Shown one piece after another: positions 44,276 through 53,550 of a stretch of DNA of 64,000 bases. Position numbers and translations under genes: made by a program. A model generated the notes under the pieces. It was not told the DNA's origin and searched no databases. It was given only the letters and a program-made list of their open reading frames with translations. Numbering within the stretch: the first letter of the stretch is position 1; each line of letters starts with the position of its first letter. This stretch comes from Actinomycetota bacterium (lineage in GTDB: Bacteria; Actinomycetota; Coriobacteriia; Anaerosomatales; Anaerosomataceae). The stretch is from positions 62,001 to 126,000 of the forward strand of contig WSXY01000009.1 of the NCBI GenBank assembly GCA_009773565.1, written 5' to 3'.

Positions 44276-44359
44276 GGTAACGTAACGTGGTCTTCCGGAC
44301 ACTCCACACATATCGACGGCCTGGGTACTTCCGTCGTCTCGATCACATTTGCCGCGCTT

Positions 44360-44388
44360 ATCGTAGTCGCGCCTACTACGCACGTCAA
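44360..44388 (-). promoter_or_regulatory. promoter of rny
   Basis: On the - strand TTGACG (44388-44383) and TACGAT (44365-44360) are spaced by 17 bases, a strong sigma-70-type match. It starts a new transcript between recX and rny. Confidence 0.65.
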
Positions 44389-44445
44389 GCAGTGAACGAA
44401 GATGAAAAGGCACAAAACCCCATATCAGAGGTGTCGCGAGACCCT

Positions 44446-45093
44446 CTAGGTGACGTCGAAGCCGTCGTCATCCGATGCCATCGCCGCAAGTGTCTCGCGA
44501 GCCGCTGCGAATGCCTCGCCCGCCCCGTAGCCTTTGCGCACCAGGCGCGAGGCGAGCAGATCGACGCGGTCACCTTTGCGGACGAGCCGCTGTGCGGCCT
44601 CAAGTAAGCGTTGCGGAGCATCCTCGGGGTCGCAGTACTCGAGGAGAGACGCCGCCGCGACTTCGGGCGAGATGCCCTTCAGTTCGAGCTCCCGTTCGAT
44701 GCGACGACGTCCGAGCTTCTTTCCGACGCTGAGCGACCGGACGAACGCCTCGGCGAACCGTGCATCGTCGACGATTCCTACGCGAACGAGGTCCGCGATC
44801 ACGTCGTCGACGATACCGGACGGATAGCCGTCGTCGAGAACCTTGCGGCGGAGTTCGGCCACGCTACGCTCGCGATAGCCAAGTACTGCAAGCGCCCGCT
44901 CACGAGCGGCGACTCGCTCCGCGGCCTCAAGATCGGCCGCAAGAGCGGGCGCTTCGACGATGTCATCCTCGGCGATACCAAGCTCCCGTATCACCGGGGC
45001 CGCGGTGGTGTGCCAGGGCTCGCCGTCGAGCGAAATCACTCGTACGCGGCTCCCGGTCCTCACCGTCGCGATCTCGGTGATCGTCACGGGCAT
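44446..45093 (-). CDS. recX: regulatory protein RecX
   Basis: Modulates RecA filaments. Three-helix repeats are seen in LGYRERSVAELRRKVLDDGY, DDARFAEAFVRSLS and GKKLGRRRIERELELKGI. ATG 45093 gives 215 residues with GGGGAG 11 bases upstream; GTG 45105 overlaps the recA stop and is an alternative. recX directly follows recA, as in many bacteria, and would be induced with it. Confidence 0.93.
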   Translation of the reverse strand: MPVTITEIATVRTGSRVRVISLDGEPWHTTAAPVIRELGIAEDDIVEAPALAADLEAAERVAARERALAVLGYRERSVAELRRKVLDDGYPSGIVDDVIADLVRVGIVDDARFAEAFVRSLSVGKKLGRRRIERELELKGISPEVAAASLLEYCDPEDAPQRLLEAAQRLVRKGDRVDLLASRLVRKGYGAGEAFAAARETLAAMASDDDGFDVT

Positions 45094-45101
45094 GGGAAGC
45101 G

Positions 45102-46133
45102 TCACTCCCCGGCGACAGCGTCGCCTGCAACGGCGTTAGGATCCGGGAGATTGAGCTTCTCGCGAATCTGGCGCTCGATCGTGTCGCGAATCTCGATGTG
45201 CTCGGCCAGGAACTCCTTGGCTGCCTCGCGGCCCTGTCCGAGGCGCTCCTCGCCGTAGTTGTACCAGGCGCCTGACTTTGCGACGACACCCTCTTCGACG
45301 CCGAGATCGAGCAGGCTTCCTTCTTTGGAGATGCCCCGCCCGTACATGATGTCGAACTCTGCCTGACGGAACGGCGGGGCGACTTTGTTCTTGACGACCT
45401 TCGCACGCACGCGGTTACCGACGATCTCGGTCCCCTGCTTGATGGAGTCGATGCGACGAATGTCGATGCGGATCGAGGCGTAGAACTTGAGCGCGCGACC
45501 GCCGGAGGTGGTCTCGGGGCTACCGAACATGACACCGATCTTCTCGCGGAGCTGGTTGATGAAGATGCAGGTCGTGTTCGACTTGCTGAGCGAACCGGCG
45601 AGCTTCCGCATAGCCTGGCTCATGAGGCGTGCCTGGAGTCCCATGCTGGAGTCGCCCATCTCACCCTCAAGCTCAGCTCGAGGCACGAGTGCGGCGACCG
45701 AGTCGACGACGACCACGTCGACGGCTCCGGAACGGATGAGCATATCGGTGATCTCGAGAGCCTGCTCGCCCGTGTCCGGCTGCGAGATGAGGATCTCGTC
45801 GATGTCGACTCCGAGGCGCGCCGCATACGTGGGGTCCAGTGCGTGCTCGGCGTCGATGAACGCGGCGACGCCGCCCATCCGCTGCGCTTCGGCGATGATC
45901 TGCAGCGCGAGCGTCGTCTTACCGGATGACTCGGGACCGTAGATCTCGACGACACGTCCGCGCGGGACACCGCCGATGCCGAGAGCTGCGTCGAGCGCCA
46001 GCGAACCGGTCGGGATGCTCGTGATGCCAAGTGCCGCGCTGTGGTCGCCAAGGCGCATGAGCGAACCCTTGCCGAACTTGCGGTCGATCTGTTCTCGCGT
46101 CAGATCGAGTACTTTCGCCTTGTCTGTATCCAT
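45102..46133 (-). CDS. recA: recombinase RecA
   Basis: DNA strand-exchange ATPase and SOS co-protease. Walker A is [13 protein letters not shown], and the family blocks [29 protein letters not shown] (as [19 protein letters not shown]) and [14 protein letters not shown] are intact. At 343 residues it is full length. GGAGAG precedes the ATG. A LexA box sits inside its promoter, 60 bases upstream. Confidence 0.98.
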   Translation of the reverse strand: MDTDKAKVLDLTREQIDRKFGKGSLMRLGDHSAALGITSIPTGSLALDAALGIGGVPRGRVVEIYGPESSGKTTLALQIIAEAQRMGGVAAFIDAEHALDPTYAARLGVDIDEILISQPDTGEQALEITDMLIRSGAVDVVVVDSVAALVPRAELEGEMGDSSMGLQARLMSQAMRKLAGSLSKSNTTCIFINQLREKIGVMFGSPETTSGGRALKFYASIRIDIRRIDSIKQGTEIVGNRVRAKVVKNKVAPPFRQAEFDIMYGRGISKEGSLLDLGVEEGVVAKSGAWYNYGEERLGQGREAAKEFLAEHIEIRDTIERQIREKLNLPDPNAVAGDAVAGE

Positions 46134-46186
46134 GCCTACTGCTCTCCTTCTCCCCGTGCGGGCGACCCCTGAAAGGCTGCGTCAAA

Positions 46187-46213
46187 CGTATACGAACACA
46201 CGTTCGGTGTCAA
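46187..46213 (-). promoter_or_regulatory. promoter of recA
   Basis: On the - strand a perfect TTGACA (46213-46208) is followed, 15 bases on, by TATACG (46192-46187). The -35 overlaps the stop codon of the upstream thpR gene. The spacer is entirely occupied by the LexA box. Confidence 0.6.
46193..46206. promoter_or_regulatory. LexA box of recA
   Basis: CGAACACACGTTCG fits the CGAAC-N4-GTTCG operator and lies between the -35 and -10 of recA. Repressor bound here would exclude RNA polymerase. Confidence 0.85.
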
Positions 46214-46800
46214 TCACCCGGAAACGGTACAAACGAGAGTTCCTCGTAGACAGGTCCGAGCGGAGTGAGTGTGCTCGAATAGAGCGTAACTCCCCGCACT
46301 GACATGCGAACGTCACGCTCGTCCGCGGCGTACAGCAGGCGGTGCGCATCGTCGAGGACTTCGAAGGGCATCGCGCGTGGTTTGCGCGCTCTGGCAAGCG
46401 TGATATGCGTCTTGAACGGCCTCTCGGAGCGGGCGTAGCCGACGGCGCTCAGGCGGCGCTCGAGTTCGGCGGCGAGAGCCGTGGTCTCATCGGTGCCTTC
46501 TGAAACGGTGGCCCAGAGCATCGACGCGGAGCGCAGCCGGGGAACTGCTGAGACATCGTCGACCGTGAGCTGGTATTCCTGCATCTGCTCGCATGAACGT
46601 GAGACCGCGCGCTCGATCTCCGTCAGCGCCTCGTCGGGCACCGCGCCGAGAAACTTGAGGGTCACGTGGAGGTTCTCCTCCGGGACCCACTTCTCGGCCC
46701 GCCATGGGATGGACTGTGCGCGGATCGCGTCGCAGCATCGGGTCAGCGTCTGGCGGACATTCGGTGCGAGACCTATGCCGAGAAACACCCGGATGGTCAC
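46210..46800 (-). CDS. thpR: RNA 2',3'-cyclic phosphodiesterase (LigT/ThpR)
   Basis: 2H phosphoesterase of 196 residues. The two HxTx motifs are HVTLKFLG near residue 46 and HITLARAR near residue 132. The family opens 2',3'-cyclic phosphate ends of RNA. Its start overlaps the cinA stop by four bases. Confidence 0.93.
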   Translation of the reverse strand: MTIRVFLGIGLAPNVRQTLTRCCDAIRAQSIPWRAEKWVPEENLHVTLKFLGAVPDEALTEIERAVSRSCEQMQEYQLTVDDVSAVPRLRSASMLWATVSEGTDETTALAAELERRLSAVGYARSERPFKTHITLARARKPRAMPFEVLDDAHRLLYAADERDVRMSVRGVTLYSSTLTPLGPVYEELSFVPFPGD

Positions 46801-48023
46801 TGCGCCTCCGGAAGTGCGCGGCGCACGAGGTCGAGCGCGGTCCTGGTCGCCCGGATTCTTACGCCTGCCCTATCGCCGGGAAACGAGCGGCACGAAGTCG
46901 AGGTGCCCTTCGGCGTGACGAGTCCGAACCACACGAGTCCGACCGGCTTCTCGTACGAGCCGCCTCCGGGCCCGGCGATGCCGGTGGTGGCGACCGCGTA
47001 CGTCGCCCCGGTGAGCGCGGCGATGCCCTCGGCCATGGCCGCCGCCGTCTCGCCGCTGACGGCCCCGAACTGCGCGAGCAACCCGGGAGGCACATCGAGC
47101 GCAGCGATCTTGAGGTCATTGGAGTATGCGACGACGCCACCGGTGAACACGTCGGACGCTCCGGCGACATCGGTGAGCGCGCTTGCGATAAGCCCGCCCG
47201 TGCACGACTCTGCGCATGCGAGTCGCACCCCGGCCGCGCACGCACGGCGCACGACGACTTCGGCGAGCGATGCACCGTCGTTGGAGTAGCAGACGTCGCC
47301 AAGAGCGGCTTCGACCGCGAGGCCGGCGGCGAGCAGACCCTCCTCCCCCGCTCCTTCGTCGAAGAGAACGACTTCGACTTCCGCGGGCGCCGCAAGGACG
47401 GTGAGTTCGACGCCGCGGTGTCCGGCGAGCGCGCGCTGTGCGGCAAGTTGGACGTCGGACTCGGTCGTGCCCGTGCAGCGCAGTCGCACGGGAGGCACGC
47501 CGGTGTGGTGCTCACCGAGGAACGCGGCGAGCATCGGCCGCATCTCGTGCGGCGGTCCCGGCAGCAGAAGGAGCGTTCCGCGCGGGGTTGCCGCGGCCTG
47601 TCCGGGAGCGGTTCCAGTCGTCGCCGGGATGACGGTGGCATCTTCGAGGATATCGGCCTGCAGGAGTATGTGTTCGGCCGCTTTGGGGTCGCGATGCCTG
47701 GCGATGACCGTCAAAAGCCCTTCGGCGATGCTCTGATCGCGCAGAAGTGGTCGTTTGAGCGCATGAGAGGCCGCCTCGCGGGTGATATCGTCGTGCGTCG
47801 GTCCGAGGCCGCCCGTGACGATGACAAGCTCACACGCCGCGCACAAGCGCTCGAGTTGCCGGGCGCACGCGGCGACATCATCGCCAAGCGAGAGCATCTC
47901 GGTGACCGTGAAACCCGCTGCGTGGAGCGCAAGGGCGATCTCGGTACTGTTCGTGTCGAGTCGCTGGCCGGTGACGAGCTCGGTGCCGATGGTCAGGATT
48001 GCCGCCGTTGGCTTAGACGGCAT
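46797..48023 (-). CDS. cinA: CinA family nicotinamide-nucleotide amidohydrolase/competence-damage protein
   Basis: A 408-residue two-domain protein. The N-terminal MoaB-like domain (IGTELVTGQRLDTNS, VTGGLGPTHDDIT) fits ADP-ribose pyrophosphatase activity. The C-terminal deamidase domain (CAESCTGGLIASALTDVAGAS as LACAESCTGGLIA, SALTDVAGAS) hydrolyses NMN to nicotinate mononucleotide. The gene lies two positions upstream of recA, and cinA-recA linkage is common. GGGGAG lies ten bases before the ATG, and the start overlaps the end of pgsA. Confidence 0.95.
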   Translation of the reverse strand: MPSKPTAAILTIGTELVTGQRLDTNSTEIALALHAAGFTVTEMLSLGDDVAACARQLERLCAACELVIVTGGLGPTHDDITREAASHALKRPLLRDQSIAEGLLTVIARHRDPKAAEHILLQADILEDATVIPATTGTAPGQAAATPRGTLLLLPGPPHEMRPMLAAFLGEHHTGVPPVRLRCTGTTESDVQLAAQRALAGHRGVELTVLAAPAEVEVVLFDEGAGEEGLLAAGLAVEAALGDVCYSNDGASLAEVVVRRACAAGVRLACAESCTGGLIASALTDVAGASDVFTGGVVAYSNDLKIAALDVPPGLLAQFGAVSGETAAAMAEGIAALTGATYAVATTGIAGPGGGSYEKPVGLVWFGLVTPKGTSTSCRSFPGDRAGVRIRATRTALDLVRRALPEAQ

Positions 48024-48651
48024 CGTCGCTTCTCCCCGACCACGGACCCGTGATGATGTCGCGTGCGTGGTAGAAGTAGTCGATCATCGAGAGGATCGTG
48101 ACGATGACCGCGAGCCCCATCACGCCCCATGAACCCCAGGCGAGTGCCACAGCAGCGGTCGATCCGGCAACCTGAGACGTCACGGGACTGTCTTTCACGA
48201 TGAACGCCACAATCGCAACGATCTGCAGGATTGTCTTCACTTTGCCCCATGACGACGCAGCGATGACCTTACCCTCGGCCACGGCAACCATTCGGAGCCC
48301 GGAGACGATGAGCTCGCGGCTGATGATCACAAGCGCGATCCACGATGGGAGCCGGTCAAGGTCCACGAGGGCGACAAGCGCCGCCGTTACGAGGAGCTTA
48401 TCAGCGAGCGGGTCGATGAACTTCCCGAAGGTGGTCACTTCATTGCGCGAGCGCGCAAGGTAACCGTCGACGGCATCCGTTGCCGCAAGCAATGCAAAGA
48501 CAGCCGCTGCGATCCATGGCTTAGCCGCGTTCCAGCGGTCCGGTGACGGGATGAACTGCGGCCATTCGCCGAGAAGCACGACGAGGAAGACCGGTATGAA
48601 CAGTACGCGCGCGATAGTCACGCGGTTTGCGGCGTTGTTGATGCTCTTCAC
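48013..48651 (-). CDS. pgsA: CDP-diacylglycerol-glycerol-3-phosphate 3-phosphatidyltransferase
   Basis: Membrane enzyme of phosphatidylglycerol synthesis. The CDP-alcohol phosphotransferase motif DxxDGxxAR...GxxxDxxxD is seen as DAVDGYLARSRNEVTTFGKF then IDPLADK. Six hydrophobic segments fit the family. At 212 residues the length is slightly long but normal. The start overlaps the rimO stop by four bases. Confidence 0.94.
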   Translation of the reverse strand: MKSINNAANRVTIARVLFIPVFLVVLLGEWPQFIPSPDRWNAAKPWIAAAVFALLAATDAVDGYLARSRNEVTTFGKFIDPLADKLLVTAALVALVDLDRLPSWIALVIISRELIVSGLRMVAVAEGKVIAASSWGKVKTILQIVAIVAFIVKDSPVTSQVAGSTAAVALAWGSWGVMGLAVIVTILSMIDYFYHARDIITGPWSGRSDDAV

Positions 48652-49946
48652 GCGGTCACCTCACCGACGAGATCGTAGCCGATGCTGTCGATGATACGCG
48701 CTGTGGCAAATGATCCGGGTGCGAGTTCCTCGCCGATCACGACTTCGCCGTCGATCTCGGGAGCCTGTCCGTCGGAGCGGCCCGTGCTCTGTCCGGGTTC
48801 GTCAGAGCCTTCGATGAGTACGCGAACCGTGTCGCCGATTCGCGCGGCCGCGCGCTTGAGGCCGACTTCGTCCGCGAGGTCGCGCAGCTTCTGTGCGCGC
48901 GCGAGTCGCGTTCGCTTCGGGACCTGATCGGGCATCGTGGCGGCGGTCGTCCCCTCCTCGGGAGAGAAAGCGAACACGCCGACGTAGTCGAACGCAGCGT
49001 CACGCATGAAGCTCTCGAGGATACGGATGTCGTCTCTTGTCTCGCCCGGGAATCCCGCCATCATGGTCGTGCGGAGCGCCGCGTCAGGCAGAGTCGCGCG
49101 GATGCGTCCTATGAGCTGCAGGAACGATGCTGCATCGCCGGAGCGGCCCATGCGGCGCAACACGTCGCGCGAGGCGTGCTGGAGCGGAATATCGAGGTAG
49201 TGGCACACGTTGTCGTGGGCGGCGATCGTTGAGAGAAGCTCTGGAGTGACACCGTCGGGCTGCACGTACATGAGGCGCACGCGGAACTCGCCCGGCAGGT
49301 CGGAAATCGCCTCAAGCACACCCGATAGACCGAGCGGCTCTTCAAGGTCGCGGCCGTACGCTGAGATATCCTGCCCGATGAGTACGATCTCTCGCGCACC
49401 GGCGCCAACGAGGAAGCGGGCCTCCTCGAGGATACGGTCAAGCGGCGCGCTCACGTAGGGGCCACGAATCGACGGGATCGTGCAGTATGCGCAGGTGCGG
49501 TGGCAGCCGTCGGAAACCTGGAGGTACGCGGTCGGACCGGGTATCGTGCGGCCGACGTTGTCCTGTGCGGATTCCGCACTCGCGCCGGTGAGGTCGGTGA
49601 TGATGGCGAGCAACGTTCCCTCATCCGCGACCGGGACGAACGCATCGACTTCGGGGAGCTCCTCGGCGAGGCTCTCACTGTAGCGAGACGGGAGGCAGCC
49701 GGTGACGACGATCGTGCGACCGTCTCGCTGAGCTTTCCACTCGGCCAGTTCGAGAATGACCGAGACAGCCTCCTCGACCGCATCGCTGATGAACGCGCAG
49801 GTGTTGAGGACCGCGACGTCGGCCTTCTCGAGCTCGGTCGTGATGCTCAGCTTTGAGGACGACACGGCCGCACGCATGCGATCGCTGTCGACCTCGTTCT
49901 TGGGGCAGCCGAGAGTCTGGAAGTGGATTGCGGGATGAGGGCTCAC
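48648..49946 (-). CDS. rimO: ribosomal protein S12 methylthiotransferase
   Basis: MiaB-family radical SAM enzyme that methylthiolates Asp of ribosomal protein S12. The N-terminal cysteines lie in LGCPKNEVDSD, NTCAFI and TGCLPSRY; the radical SAM motif is CHRTCAYC; the TRAM domain is at the C-terminus. LGCPKNEVDSD rather than FGCQMN separates it from MiaB. At 432 residues it is full length. Confidence 0.96.
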   Translation of the reverse strand: MSPHPAIHFQTLGCPKNEVDSDRMRAAVSSSKLSITTELEKADVAVLNTCAFISDAVEEAVSVILELAEWKAQRDGRTIVVTGCLPSRYSESLAEELPEVDAFVPVADEGTLLAIITDLTGASAESAQDNVGRTIPGPTAYLQVSDGCHRTCAYCTIPSIRGPYVSAPLDRILEEARFLVGAGAREIVLIGQDISAYGRDLEEPLGLSGVLEAISDLPGEFRVRLMYVQPDGVTPELLSTIAAHDNVCHYLDIPLQHASRDVLRRMGRSGDAASFLQLIGRIRATLPDAALRTTMMAGFPGETRDDIRILESFMRDAAFDYVGVFAFSPEEGTTAATMPDQVPKRTRLARAQKLRDLADEVGLKRAAARIGDTVRVLIEGSDEPGQSTGRSDGQAPEIDGEVVIGEELAPGSFATARIIDSIGYDLVGEVTA

Positions 49947-49953
49947 AAGCGTC

Positions 49954-50451
49954 CTAGCGGTAGTTGTTGAACTGCAGCGGGATGCCGTAGTCCTTCGCCT
50001 TGAGGAATACGATGACGGCCTGCAGGTCGTCGCGGCTGCCGCTTGAAATGCGCACCTTGTCGCCCTCGATCTGCACCTTCACCTTGAACTTCTCATCGCG
50101 GACTTCCTTGTTGATCTTGCGCGCGATCTCGATGTCGATGCCGTTGACGATCGTGCCGGTGATGCGCACGGTACCGCCTGAGGCAGCTTCGATCTTGCCC
50201 CATGTGATGGCCTTGAGGTCGATCGTGCGCTTGACGAACTTGGTATCAAGAACGTCCTTGACCTGCTTGAAGACGAAGTCGCTCGGCGCCGTGACCAGGA
50301 GTGTGGCCGCGTGCTTGTCGAGCGATATCGTCGAGCCCGTGTCCTTGAGGTCGTAGCGCTGCACGAGCTCCTTGACGGCCTGCTGGACCGCGTTGTCGAC
50401 CTCCTGAAGGTCAACCTGAGATACAACGTCGAAACTCTGATCTTTCGCCAT
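49954..50451 (-). CDS. yajQ: YajQ family nucleotide/cyclic-dinucleotide-binding protein
   Basis: A 165-residue protein with the opening SFDVVSQVDLQEVDNAVQQA, split as SFDVVSQVD, LQEVDNAVQQA, and the C-terminal DDLQAVIVFLKAKDYGIPLQ (DDLQAVIVFLKAK, DYGIPLQ) typical of YajQ. Xanthomonas YajQ binds c-di-GMP and controls a LysR regulator; most family members have no known function. It follows a RodZ-like gene in the array. Binding by this protein is not shown. Confidence 0.95.
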   Translation of the reverse strand: MAKDQSFDVVSQVDLQEVDNAVQQAVKELVQRYDLKDTGSTISLDKHAATLLVTAPSDFVFKQVKDVLDTKFVKRTIDLKAITWGKIEAASGGTVRITGTIVNGIDIEIARKINKEVRDEKFKVKVQIEGDKVRISSGSRDDLQAVIVFLKAKDYGIPLQFNNYR

Positions 50452-50499
50452 GTTGCCCTCTCCTGTCGGTAACGCACCTGTCGTATGGCGCGGGAGTGT

Positions 50500-51279
50500 C
50501 TAGTTGGTTGCGCTCATCGTCGCGACGGTGATGCCATCGACCGACTTCGTTGCGACCGGCTGGCCGTCTCGCGTGACCGTGACGGCGGTCGCTTTGCCGA
50601 TACGGACTTCGGCGTCCTTGGTGACGGTCCATTCCTTGGTGCTTCCGCCCGCGAGCGTACCCTCGTACGCTTTGAGGCCGTCGACCGTGACGCGAAGCCA
50701 CGACGCCATACCGTCCGCGACGGCCACCTTGAGGACGAACTCCTTGCCGGGAAGCTGAGTGGCCGGGTCGCCGGAAGGCGATACGGTACCGGTTCCGGGA
50801 ACGGTGTCGGTTGTGATACCGGGGGCGACTGAGGTTGGTTCGATTGACTCGGTGGCGGTGACCGGTGGGATGGGCGGCGGTGCGGTGTCTTTTGAGCCGA
50901 GCGTTCCGACAAGCCACAGCGCAAAGCCGATGACAACCACCGCGCCGAGAATCAAGAACCAGGTCTGTTTCGGGATGTGATGGAGCTGGTCACGCATGGG
51001 AACGACCGTGCGTTCGGGGACATCTTCGAGCCGCGAACGCGGTCGAACACCACCGATGTCATCCTGGAACTCCTTGAGCAGCGGCGCTGCGGGGAGTCCC
51101 AGGTACTTCGCGTAGATCTGGATGAAGCCGCGTACGTAGGCTCCTGTGGGCAGCTCATCGAGACGGCCGTTCTCGAGCGCGTCTAGTTGGCGCGCCATGA
51201 TGTTTGTGGCGGCTACGACGTCGGCGATCGTCTTTGCTTGTTTGCGCCGTTCGGCAGCGAGCGTTTCACCAACGGACAT
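50500..51279 (-). CDS. rodZ: RodZ-like membrane protein with helix-turn-helix domain
   Basis: N-terminal helix-turn-helix (GETLAAERRKQAKTIADVVAAT, as GETLAAERRKQ, AKTIADVVAAT), a basic linker, one transmembrane helix (TWFLILGAVVVIGFALWLVG), a Pro/Thr-rich stretch and a C-terminal DUF4115-like beta domain. This is the RodZ architecture, a link between the cytoskeleton and the elongation machinery. No mreB is in the window. At 259 residues it is of normal length. It sits between ftsK and yajQ. Confidence 0.88.
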   Translation of the reverse strand: MSVGETLAAERRKQAKTIADVVAATNIMARQLDALENGRLDELPTGAYVRGFIQIYAKYLGLPAAPLLKEFQDDIGGVRPRSRLEDVPERTVVPMRDQLHHIPKQTWFLILGAVVVIGFALWLVGTLGSKDTAPPPIPPVTATESIEPTSVAPGITTDTVPGTGTVSPSGDPATQLPGKEFVLKVAVADGMASWLRVTVDGLKAYEGTLAGGSTKEWTVTKDAEVRIGKATAVTVTRDGQPVATKSVDGITVATMSATN

Positions 51280-51309
51280 CGGACGTCACCGCCTTCGGGT
51301 GGCTGGTTC

Positions 51310-53547
51310 TCATGCCAGTTCCTCTCGGTCTTCGCGTTCGAAGACCTTGATCGATTCGAGCTCCTCGATATCGGCGAGGACTTCCCGCGGCCTGCTGCCG
51401 TCAGGAGCTCCGACGATGCCCTTCATTTCGAGCATGTCCATGATGCGACCGGCGCGTGCGTAGCCGACCTTCAACCTGCGTTGGAGGAGTGACGTCGAGC
51501 CCATGCCGCTCACGACGACGATGTCTGCGGCCTCCCACAGAAGCGGGTCGTCCTCGCCCATCGAGTTGTCAGTTCCGCCGCCGGACGCGGAGATCTTGAG
51601 GTGGAGGATCTCCTCGTGATACTCGGGCTCGGCCTGCGCGCGGAGGTGCGTCATGACGGCGTTGATCTCATCCTCGGTCACGAAGGCACCCTGGACGCGC
51701 TTGGGCTTAGGCCATGCCGGCGTGGAGAAGAGCATGTCGCCGAGGCCGACGAGCTTCTCGGCGCCCGAGGTGTCGAGGATGACCCGGCTGTCGATGCCCG
51801 AGGAGACCGCGAATGCGATGCGGTTGGTGATGTTCGTCTTGATGAGACCCGTGATGATGTCGGTCGACGGGCGCTGGGTGGCGACGATGAGGTGGATGCC
51901 TGCGGCGCGCGCGAGTTGCGCGAGGCGGCAGATCGAGTCCTCAACCTCTTTGGCAGCGACCATCATGAGGTCGGCGAGCTCGTCGATGACGATGACGAGG
52001 TACGCCATCGGCTCTGCACCCTCCGGACCTTTGCCGTCATGGAGCATCGAGTTGTACTGCGCGATGTTGCGGGCGCCCGCCTTCTGGAGCCGCTTGAGCC
52101 GCGAGTCCATCTCGGAGACCGCCCACGCAAGGGCCGAAGCGGCCTCTTTGGACTCGGTGACGACGGGAACGTAGAGGTGCGGAACGCCGTTATACAAGTT
52201 GAGCTCGATGCGCTTGGGGTCGATGAGGATCAGGCGCACCTCGGCGGGCGTGGCGCGCATGAGGATGGACATGATGATCGCGTTGATGCACACCGACTTA
52301 CCGGTGCCGGTCGCGCCCGCGATGAGCAGGTGCGGCATGGTGGCGAGGTCGGCGGTGATCTGCTCGCCGCTCACGTCCTTGCCGATGCCGAGGAGGAGCG
52401 GGCTCGGGTGGTTCATCGGGGGTCCGGAGAGCACGTCGCCGAGGGTGACGGTCGAGCGCAGCGCGTTGGGAACCTCGATGCCGATGTAGGACTTGCCGGG
52501 AATCGGCGCGAGGATGCGGATCGTCGGTGCGGCGAGAGCCAGTGCGAGGTCGTCCGAGAGCGCCGTGACGCGCATGACCTTGATGCCGCGCGCGATCTCG
52601 ACTTCGAACATTGTGACCGTCGGTCCGGAGATCCAGTCGACGACTCGAGCGGAGATATCGAAGGTCGCAAGCGTCGTCTCGATCATCGCCGCCGTGGCCT
52701 TGAGCTCCTTCTCGCCGGCACGACTTGCCGCAGCGGTCTGGGGCGAGCGCATGAGCGCCGTCAGCGACGGGAGCTCGAAGCCCTCAAGCGCACGCGGTGC
52801 AGCGACCTGGTGCGTGGGAACCGTCGGCCGCGCGGCCTCGGGGTCCGGCCCGCGACGGGGCTTCTCGACGCCGACCTCGCGTTCGCGCTTCTCGAATTCC
52901 TCGATGGGCATCGTCTTGGGGGCGCGGCGTCTGGGGAGTGCTTCTTCCTCGGCATCCTCAAGTTCGGGGCCGCGGACGGCGTTGGTGACCCACTCCACGA
53001 GCTCGGAGATGGACATTCCTGCGAAGACGAGACCGATGAGGGCGACGGCAGAGAGCACGACGTACGAGATCGCGGGGCCGAAGAGCGTCTTGAGTGCCCA
53101 CGCGATACCACCGCCGACGTACCCGCCGTGTGCGGTGAGCACAGACGGCTCCCACTGCAGTGCGAGAGGTGCACCGACGGATGCGATCGCGATGCTGGAG
53201 ACGAGCAGCAGGCCGAGGCCGATGCCGACGCGGGTCTCATCGACGCGAACCGCGCGCACGAAGAACGTGACGGCCCAGAGCAATACGACGACCGGGATGA
53301 CGTACGCGCCGATGCCGAAGCCGAGGCGCAGCGCGTCCGAGACGAACTTCGGGACGACCGCGTTCGATTGTGTGAGCACCATCAGACCGAGTGCAACAGC
53401 GAGCGCACACATCACGATACCGATGACCTCGTGGCGGCTCTCGGCGTCGAGAACCGGCGCAGGCGTCGGCGGTTGTTTCTGCGCGCGTCGAGAAGCGCTA
53501 CCGGAGTTCGGGCGCTTGTCGGTCTGCTTCTTCTTTGCTGGAGCCAC
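51310..53547 (-). CDS. ftsK: DNA translocase FtsK
   Basis: Septal DNA pump. Four to five transmembrane helices occupy residues 40-190, followed by a linker and the motor: Walker A GATGTGKSVCINAII, Walker B VIVIDELADLM. The C-terminal gamma winged helix is MGSTSLLQRRLKVGYARAGR. At 745 residues it is a SpoIIIE/FtsK of common size. It is bordered by uppP and the RodZ-like gene, an array of division and envelope genes. Confidence 0.96.
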   Translation of the reverse strand: MAPAKKKQTDKRPNSGSASRRAQKQPPTPAPVLDAESRHEVIGIVMCALAVALGLMVLTQSNAVVPKFVSDALRLGFGIGAYVIPVVVLLWAVTFFVRAVRVDETRVGIGLGLLLVSSIAIASVGAPLALQWEPSVLTAHGGYVGGGIAWALKTLFGPAISYVVLSAVALIGLVFAGMSISELVEWVTNAVRGPELEDAEEEALPRRRAPKTMPIEEFEKREREVGVEKPRRGPDPEAARPTVPTHQVAAPRALEGFELPSLTALMRSPQTAAASRAGEKELKATAAMIETTLATFDISARVVDWISGPTVTMFEVEIARGIKVMRVTALSDDLALALAAPTIRILAPIPGKSYIGIEVPNALRSTVTLGDVLSGPPMNHPSPLLLGIGKDVSGEQITADLATMPHLLIAGATGTGKSVCINAIIMSILMRATPAEVRLILIDPKRIELNLYNGVPHLYVPVVTESKEAASALAWAVSEMDSRLKRLQKAGARNIAQYNSMLHDGKGPEGAEPMAYLVIVIDELADLMMVAAKEVEDSICRLAQLARAAGIHLIVATQRPSTDIITGLIKTNITNRIAFAVSSGIDSRVILDTSGAEKLVGLGDMLFSTPAWPKPKRVQGAFVTEDEINAVMTHLRAQAEPEYHEEILHLKISASGGGTDNSMGEDDPLLWEAADIVVVSGMGSTSLLQRRLKVGYARAGRIMDMLEMKGIVGAPDGSRPREVLADIEELESIKVFEREDREELA

Positions 53548-53550
53548 GTG

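Larger units (their letters stand above)
44063..44445 (-). other. 383-base non-coding region with promoter and long structured leader of rny
   Basis: No convincing gene is found in this stretch: open frames here have no ribosome site or family pattern. It carries the promoter at 44360-44388, so the rny mRNA would have a leader near 290 bases. The leader is GC-rich and contains a perfect GNRA-looped hairpin (44258-44275) and other inverted repeats. I could not match it to a riboswitch or ribosomal leader class. Confidence 0.6.

Noticed and set aside
44078-44413. Possible small protein in the region upstream of rny
   Set aside because: Arg/Gly/Ser-rich product, no ribosome site, and it overlaps the strong rny promoter and hairpins, so a leader RNA is more likely.
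46704-48053. + strand open frame of 449 codons
   Set aside because: Antisense to cinA and the thpR end, without a ribosome site or domain pattern.
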